64,000 nucleotides of DNA, from NCBI GenBank assembly GCA_026120185.1, contig JANUWF010002273.1:1967001-2031000 (forward strand), given 5' to 3'. This document shows positions 57,868-64,000 of this stretch, in pieces. How positions within the stretch are numbered: position 1 is the first letter of the stretch; the number at the start of each line of letters is the position of its first letter. The DNA comes from Voacanga thouarsii (Eukaryota; Streptophyta; Magnoliopsida; Gentianales; Apocynaceae). The position numbers were made by a program, and so were the translations under genes. The notes under the pieces are model-generated. The model ran no database searches and was not told the origin of the DNA. It was given only the letters and a program-made list of their open reading frames with translations.

Positions 57868-60000
57868 CTTCCAACATTTTAAATTCATCGATTAACTTCA
57901 ACAGTAGAAAAGGACGACAAAGAGGCAGAAGATGAAGAGAAAAAATTTAACTCCATTACCAAAAATAGTGACAAGAACACACGGGTGCTGGCTTGGATCC
58001 TCTCCCTCGGATCCGGGGTCGCACAATTTCAATACAGAAATTGTGCGGCCATTTTGTAGCCAAGATCTGCAAACAATCGATCTTGTGGTTGGGGAAAAAT
58101 CACGGTGAATCTCATAAAAGTAGCGAAAATGAAGTCGTATTAAGCAATCTTTGACTTTGGATCTGCGGTTGTTGAAGCCAAGCCGGTTCTATTCCTCACT
58201 ATTAACGTTGATATGATGACATTTGCAGAGGTTTTCCCGCTTGTCGAGGATCAATTTTTTCACACCATTACCAACCCAAAAAACACCATCTCTGGACAAC
58301 CAGACTACCATCACCCTTCACCTCTTTTATCATAGAAATTCTAGCCATGAGTTTCCAGAAGAAAGGAAAGATCAGGGATGTTGAAGAATTGGAAGCCTCA
58401 ATAGATCTATTGGGGTCAATTTGGAAAAATCTCTCCAGAAGAAAGGAAAAACTCCACATTTTCTTTGGATAAAAAACAGAGGCCGGTTACTTCCATTACC
58501 ACCGATAGTGGTAACTTTTTTTATTTAAAAAACCACCGTCATTCACCTCCTTTACCTCCTTCTAAACCACCATCCATTCTAAAAGAAAAGAAAAAGTCTT
58601 TCTCTATTATCTCAATAGAATTGCAGAAAGAAGTCTGGCTAAATTTGATGTAAGTGCGGAAGCCCCTCTTAGAAATCAACAATCGACAAACAAGAATTGG
58701 TCATCCAATTCTCTACCAAATGCCAACAAAAAAAGAACCCTAGGTTTACACAGTTAGGACTCAAATTTTAGTAGGGATTAGCCAACTACTTTAATACTCG
58801 AACACCCTTAATTCTATAATGAATTCAAGAATAATTGGGATAGAGAAAAGTAGGCACCCGTCAAGAAATTCTAACAAGAACACTAGGTAAAATACCCAAC
58901 ACCCAAGTTAGAAAAATGAAATAGATTAACCCAAAGATTTAGAGACTCTAAACAAAGATAGGCCTAATCCATTTGATAGGTCTTAATTCATTTGGGACAC
59001 TCGAGGGAATCACCCATATAAAAACTTTCTAAAGAGTTCTTGAATTCTCAATATTGATTCTCCAAAATTGTGTTTATAATGAAATAAAAGGGGTAAACAT
59101 AGAGACTCCCAACCCCAGTCTACTAAAGGTTACAAACTTTGGTCAAAGAAAGCTTAAAACAAATAAATTTGGTCTTAAAAGACCTTACAATTCAAAAACA
59201 AAATAAAAGTAACTAAAAGAGAATTGAAACAAAACAAAATAGGTGTTCAAGGAATTTACATGGCCATGTGTGGGATCTGCACGGACATGCTAGAGTCGAG
59301 ACCTTGAAATTTAGACTTGTACTGCCAGAGTGCACGGCCGTGCACAATGGCACGACTTGGTGTACGGTCATGCTCCTGGTCATGCACTCCAAGTGCTGGA
59401 AGCAAATTCTTCTGCCATTTGCAAGGCTTGATGCACGCCAATGCATTTTAGCTATGCAGCCTCTATTTTTGCACTCTTTTCTTGTTCTCCTCAATCTCTT
59501 CCCTGTTACATTGGATATCTTTAGCCTTCCATATGAATTGTGGAACACTTTTAGCTCCTTTTAGCCTTCCTTTTGGTATCCAGCTCTTTACTATCTTTAT
59601 ATTCCTTGGTTTGATGCCTTATTTGGCTTGAATTCTCAATTGAAAGCCTTCGTAATTTAAACTCTTCCTTGGCACCATGGAATGGGGTTTGAATCTCCAT
59701 CCGCCTTCTTTAGTTTTGGCATGATACTTAGGTGGATTCCTATCAAAATTTTATCATTTGCTTCAAATGCCCATTGACGACGTCTTTAAAGGTAGTCTGT
59801 ACAACGTTTTTATAAAAAAATTTTGGAGTAAAAATTTCATATGATTAAGCTAATTTAGTTGGTTTCATGGATTTTATTCTTTAGGTTATGTAGGTATTTT
59901 ATGACTTTTGTAGTTTTTGTTGTTGGATTTTTTACTAGATGAAAAACGAGGTCTAAATTGAAAATTTGTTAAACGATACATGTACTATTTCATCACTTGA
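57868..60000. other. Unclassified, repeat-like, no gene
   Basis: No ORF matches a known family. 57950-58650 is a mix of short phrases (TACCATCACCCTTCACCTC, CACCGTCATTCACCTCC) that recur loosely. 59270-59420 has several near-palindromic GCACGGCCGTGCAC-type phrases, seen in many plant retrotransposon LTRs. Old transposon sequence is the likely content, but ends were not found. Confidence 0.5.
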
Positions 60001-62440
60001 ATAGGGAGCTTTGGGGGTGAACTCTACTATTAGCTCGGGGTATTCTTTTTGCAACTCTATTTTACTTGACATGCTGTAAAATTGATTTCATCAATCTAGT
60101 TGCGGAAGTGTCTCTGTAATATAGTTTAAATATCTTACAAGATTTATAGAAGCATTAACTAGAAAGTGTAATGTAACATTTATTAAGCACAAAAGTGAGG
60201 ATGACGAAGTCTTGATACATTAGTAAATGAAGTCATCCGTCATGATGCATATTGGTGTATTCATCTTTAAAAATAAAACAATTGAAATCTCCCCAACCGA
60301 ACATGGAGAAGATTAAAAGGAGCATGATTATAGGGTTCAACAAAGTTTTACACCATTTAGGCTTCTTTAAGTGTCTCTTCTACAGGTCAACCAAACTTTT
60401 GCATTAGTGCACATAAAGGATCTTCAGGATTCTTATATAAAATTATTTAGGACATCAATCTATGTATATGAATTGTATGAGCCAAGTGACTGAGTATTGT
60501 AAGCATCATTTTAGGCATATGACTATATAAGTGATATACAAGAAATATGAGAAAAGTACTTGTATTATTTTTGTAAGTTTTTCAATTCATAGAACTTAAT
60601 TTATGACGAAGCTAATCAGAATTTATGCATCAAAATAAAGGTTGGGGGAAAAAAAATCTAATGTGTGCCCAACAGAAATATAATTTTTTTTCCTGGTGGT
60701 TTTGAACTGTTAAGCATCTGAGCCTATAACAACTAAGCAAACTATTTTGATTGAACTCAATGGGTGCTGACAGAGCTCATTAGTTTTTCTCTGTTGTACT
60801 TCTTTGTTTGCTTTTATTGAATTTGCACACAATATTTATTTATTTCTTTCTTTATTTTTTTTCATTTTGTCTTTCTTTCTTTTGGGATGGGGGTGGTTTT
60901 TTTTGTTTTGTTGACATGGTTAACAACTTTGGTGAGGTTAGCAACAATGTATTTTGTTCTAGAGTTCTAAACTCATGGAACGTATTGATAATATTAATGG
61001 TAGTGCTACAAATCTTACTTATATCTTCTATATCTTCCATGCTTCTCTTATCTTGATATCGTATAATCTATTAAAACCTATTTTGCTATAGTGTTAATAT
61101 GTTTTGGAAAATCCTTCTGTGATATATATAGTGCTAGCTAGTTGATCAAAATCATAGAAGCACATGCCATTTTTTTTTAATTAATCAAAGATAATTAATG
61201 TGGAAATGATACTAGGGTTTAGAGGAACCAAGTTATTTGCTTAACTAGTAAAACTTGTTTAACGAGCTAAGAAGGTTTTAGGATTGGTTACTTATTCAGC
61301 ATGCATTTTATCTTCTCGCTCTCCTTAATTTTGTAATATAGGTCATCCTAAAAAGCATATTAGAGAGTATGATGTTTAAATTTAGGAATCTTGACCTAAA
61401 GTTGGATATAGCCTCTAGCTCTAATCAATCCCCAAATTCATATCAAATTACAATAAAATTCTATAAGTTAGGTTTGTGATAGGCTTTGTTTCCTCTTTTT
61501 GAAAATATGATGGTTAATTAAACAATGATAATAGTGATCAATTCATTATTGACCTAGCAATCATTAAGGCTAATGTTAATTAAATCCTATGTCAAACTTG
61601 CTGAGGAATTTATTTTACCACCTCACTTTGCTATTACCTATGAGTGTCATGTCTCTTGAAGATCAATAATAATTATAGCTACTTTTATCTAGTGCAGCTT
61701 AATTGAAGTCCTTAAATTTCACTCTAAGCCTTTTTTTTAACTCCTCTTTTTTTTTTTTTTTCTTTCCTTGCTCTCTTCTGTTGTTTGGCTCTTGCAAAAA
61801 GACCATTAAAAAGATATATATGGCTGAAAGAAAATATGAAGAAAGAAAATCATGAAATTTTCATGAAGTCCTAGTCATTAAAAGCCAGACAAGATACAAA
61901 GAAGATTACTAGGAGGCATCTTTTGTTTTGATTAGATTTTTTCATGGTTGCTTCCTTAATTCAAAAAGAATTACACCAATGACTTTTGTAAGACTAATTT
62001 CTTGGTGAAATGAACACCACAATTAATGTAACAAATTTATTATGTACCATCAAATCTACGATCTTATAATTGAAGCTACAAGTACTATTCAATTCTTTAA
62101 GTTTGTTATGCTATTTATCATTTTAGTCTCTAAAAAAGAATCTAACTGGCCCTTTTATCCAAGTTTTCTTAAATCTTTTCTCTTTGGGCACTATTATTAT
62201 TTTTTCATTTTTCCTTTTTATCAAGAGAAGCTTGTATTTGGAATTAAACCGTACATTTCTTGGGGGACTTTGAGCTTAAATGAAGGGGAGTAGGTATATT
62301 GTTGAAAAGTACCAAAACTATTAGTTGAACTTTCTTGTATGCTAAACATATGATACTCTTGGGACTGCTATGCTAAGGGAAAGGAATTACTAGAATGGGG
62401 TTGAAAAAAGAGGAAGAATCTATAGGTAAAATGAGTGTGA
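60001..62440. other. AT-rich intergenic DNA, no gene seen
   Basis: No ORF with recognisable content, no clear repeat apart from the 50-bp phrase at 61020-61072 (see the copy at the window's right end) and T-rich runs. A promoter or distant gene flank cannot be excluded. Confidence 0.5.
61020..61072. repeat. Dispersed 50-bp duplicate, copy 1
   Basis: ATCTTCCATGCTTCTCTTAT then TTGATAT(C/A), GTATAA and ATTAAAACCT. Recurs at 63946-63998 with five or so differences. Confidence 0.85.
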
Positions 62441-62447
62441 GTTATCC

Positions 62448-62595
62448 TAACATAATGATTAACTACTATGTTTTCTTGAAATAGTAATTGTATTTTGCAA
62501 GATCATCTAATTCTTGTTCTTTAACATAATGATTAATTACTATGTTTTCTTGAAATAATAATTGTATTTTGCAAGATCATCTAATTCTTGTTCTT
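62448..62595. repeat. 74-bp tandem duplication
   Basis: Two near-identical units (62448-62521, 62522-62595) containing AACATAATGATTAA, TACTATGTTTTCTTG and TTTTGCAAGATCATC. They differ at about two positions. Confidence 0.95.
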
Positions 62596-62940
62596 GTTCT
62601 TTCCCTTTTATTGGTCATTCTTGTCAAGTGTTTAAAATTTATCCAATTGGATGGTTATAACTAAACTTCATCAATTTATACACTTATATAAAACTGAAAA
62701 GAAGTATTAGATCAAATAACTCTGGTTTGTCATGACCCAAGAATAATTGTATCTTGTTGAAAATAGTATTTGCCTTTTGTAGGATCAATTAATTCACCTT
62801 TCCACCAATTCATTGACATTGCTAGTGTTGTTATGTGTTCGGACTATATTTGTTCCATTAGGAAATTTTATTTTATTTTAGTTATGCTTTGTTGTTAATT
62901 ATATTGAATTTGATCCCAAACTTTTCCATCTACTATATTG

Positions 62941-63945
62941 AAAAACCTTAGAGGGGAGGGGAGGGGGGGTGAATAAGGTTTTTGGCAAGCAAAAACGATT
63001 TTTTTGAATTGTCTAAAATGCTGAACAAGAATGATCACCAAGATATTTGGATTGACTTTATAGATGCATAGAAAGCTATCCAAGTACTCGTAGATGTATA
63101 TCCAGATTTAGACAGTGAAAGATCATAAAAAACAGTACATGAACCACTGAATAAAATGAGACAAGAGATGTATAGTGGTTCGATCAATAATGATCTACGT
63201 CCACTACCTTAAGCCTCACACTTAAGAATTTTCAACCCTATTTCATTAACCTCACTTAATGAAACCAATTCACATACAAGAGAGGATCACCGCACTAGGT
63301 TTTCCACAACCTCTCAAACACATCAAGGATCACCTCTCTAGATTTACTACTCCACAACCTTGACACAAACACAAAACAAGGATCACCCCAATAAGTTTTA
63401 TCACATAACCTTGGACGTACACAAAACACAAGGCTCACCCCTATGGGTTTTACACCACAACCTTGCACAACAACAGAGAATTGAAAATCAATAGAACAGA
63501 GATAAGCTCACTTACTTGAGCAGATTCTCAAATACAAGCCAACCCGGTTTACAGAATTTTGGATGAACCTTTTGGATTCAAACTGTTCCATCCAAAATTC
63601 TGTGAATTTTAAAAACCTTGAAATTCATCTCATTTGAAGCTTCTAGGTAAAGTCAAATGAATTAAAAGATAAGAAGGCATAGGAATTAATAAATATACCT
63701 TAATAACACTTCCTAGTCTATTATTCTTCATAAAGAGCTTCCATGATATATAACTTCTCATACTCTAATTTTCTCATTTGATCTTCTAATCTTGAAATCA
63801 ACGATGAAGAGGTTGTCAACAATTCTTATCTGAAGACTTTAGAAGAATAAAGATTAACCATGTCCTATCACAGGAAATTAATAAGTTAATCCATATCAAC
63901 GTTTTTCATAAATCAAAACATAAAAGAAAACCCTTAAGGCTAACA
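62941..63945. repeat. Repeat-like sequence with GAGGGG..GGTGAAT start
   Basis: Begins ACCTTAGAGGGGAGGGGAGG then GGGTGAATAAGG, followed 230 bases later by TATAGTGGTTCGATCAATAA. Both phrases recur in many plant genomes in an abundant repeat type, from memory of such sequences only. Contains the minisatellite at 63280-63472. No coding content seen. Confidence 0.45.
63280..63472. repeat. Degenerate minisatellite, about 50-bp unit, four copies
   Basis: Each unit has AAGG(A/C)TCACC, a TAGGTTTT-like phrase, ACAACCTTG and then ACACAAACACA-type sequence. Units start near 63281, 63328, 63380 and 63430. Confidence 0.8.
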
Positions 63946-63998
63946 TATATCTTCCATGCTTCTCTTATATTGATATAGTATAACCAATTAAAACCTCC
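63946..63998. repeat. Dispersed 50-bp duplicate, copy 2
   Basis: Matches 61020-61072 and continues toward the window edge, so its full length cannot be seen. Confidence 0.8.
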
Positions 63999-64000
63999 TC

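Noticed and set aside
59213..59564. Overlapping ORFs of 98-111 residues on both strands
   Set aside because: They overlap over the same GC-richer LTR-like phrases; no family match, and reciprocal antisense ORFs of this kind are expected by chance.

Overview
The window is AT-rich, intron-bearing nuclear DNA of a dicot plant. It holds one intact cytochrome P450 gene of the CYP71 clan (CYP71D-like), a decayed P450 paralogue, several families of LTR retrotransposons, a CACTA (En/Spm) DNA transposon and smaller TIR and SINE-like repeats. The species cannot be fixed from the sequence. The P450 type would fit an asterid, but that is only a guess. No rRNA, tRNA, CRISPR array or bacterial-type feature was seen.

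Layout. 1-737 is the right part of an unclassified LTR-like sequence. 739-18395 is an old Ty1/copia element (A, + strand). It is split by a complete second copia element (B, - strand, 5095-15950, equal 1720-bp LTRs) and by a 1520-bp solo LTR with a perfect 5-bp target duplication (16507-18026). B itself carries another solo LTR (about 10802-12560). Copia A abuts a P450 pseudogene (18396-19634, - strand) in the middle of its coding sequence. 19793-32578 is a degraded non-coding LTR element (LARD-like) that received a 10.7-kb CACTA transposon (20375-31119, 3-bp target duplication ATA). The CACTA element carries a TNP2-type transposase gene that lacks its central part and a second, Transposase_24-type multi-exon gene with two in-frame stops.

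32579-37613 is gene-poor. It has a SINE-like copy, minisatellites, and a 143-bp MULE-type MITE with a 9-bp target duplication. 37614-39226 is the intact P450 gene (two exons, 507 residues, - strand). 39909-57867 is a Ty3/gypsy element of the Tat lineage with gag, protease, RT, two RNase H domains, integrase and a long antisense ORF with a plant mobile domain (PMD). Three solo LTRs sit inside it (44820-48198, 49038 to about 51062, 53154-54890). 57868-64000 has no recognisable gene. It holds repeat-like sequence, a 74-bp tandem duplication, a four-unit minisatellite and a 50-bp dispersed duplication.

How it fits together. The host content appears to be a tandem pair of P450 genes on the - strand, of which the upstream-oriented copy (37614-39226) survives. 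Everything else is layered transposon insertion. The copia A, copia B and Tat polyproteins are all broken by stops and frameshifts, and RT catalytic motifs are altered in A and Tat, so none is expected to be autonomous. The most notable structures are the CACTA element with homologous upstream modules before both of its genes and long subterminal palindromes, and the antisense PMD gene in the Tat element.
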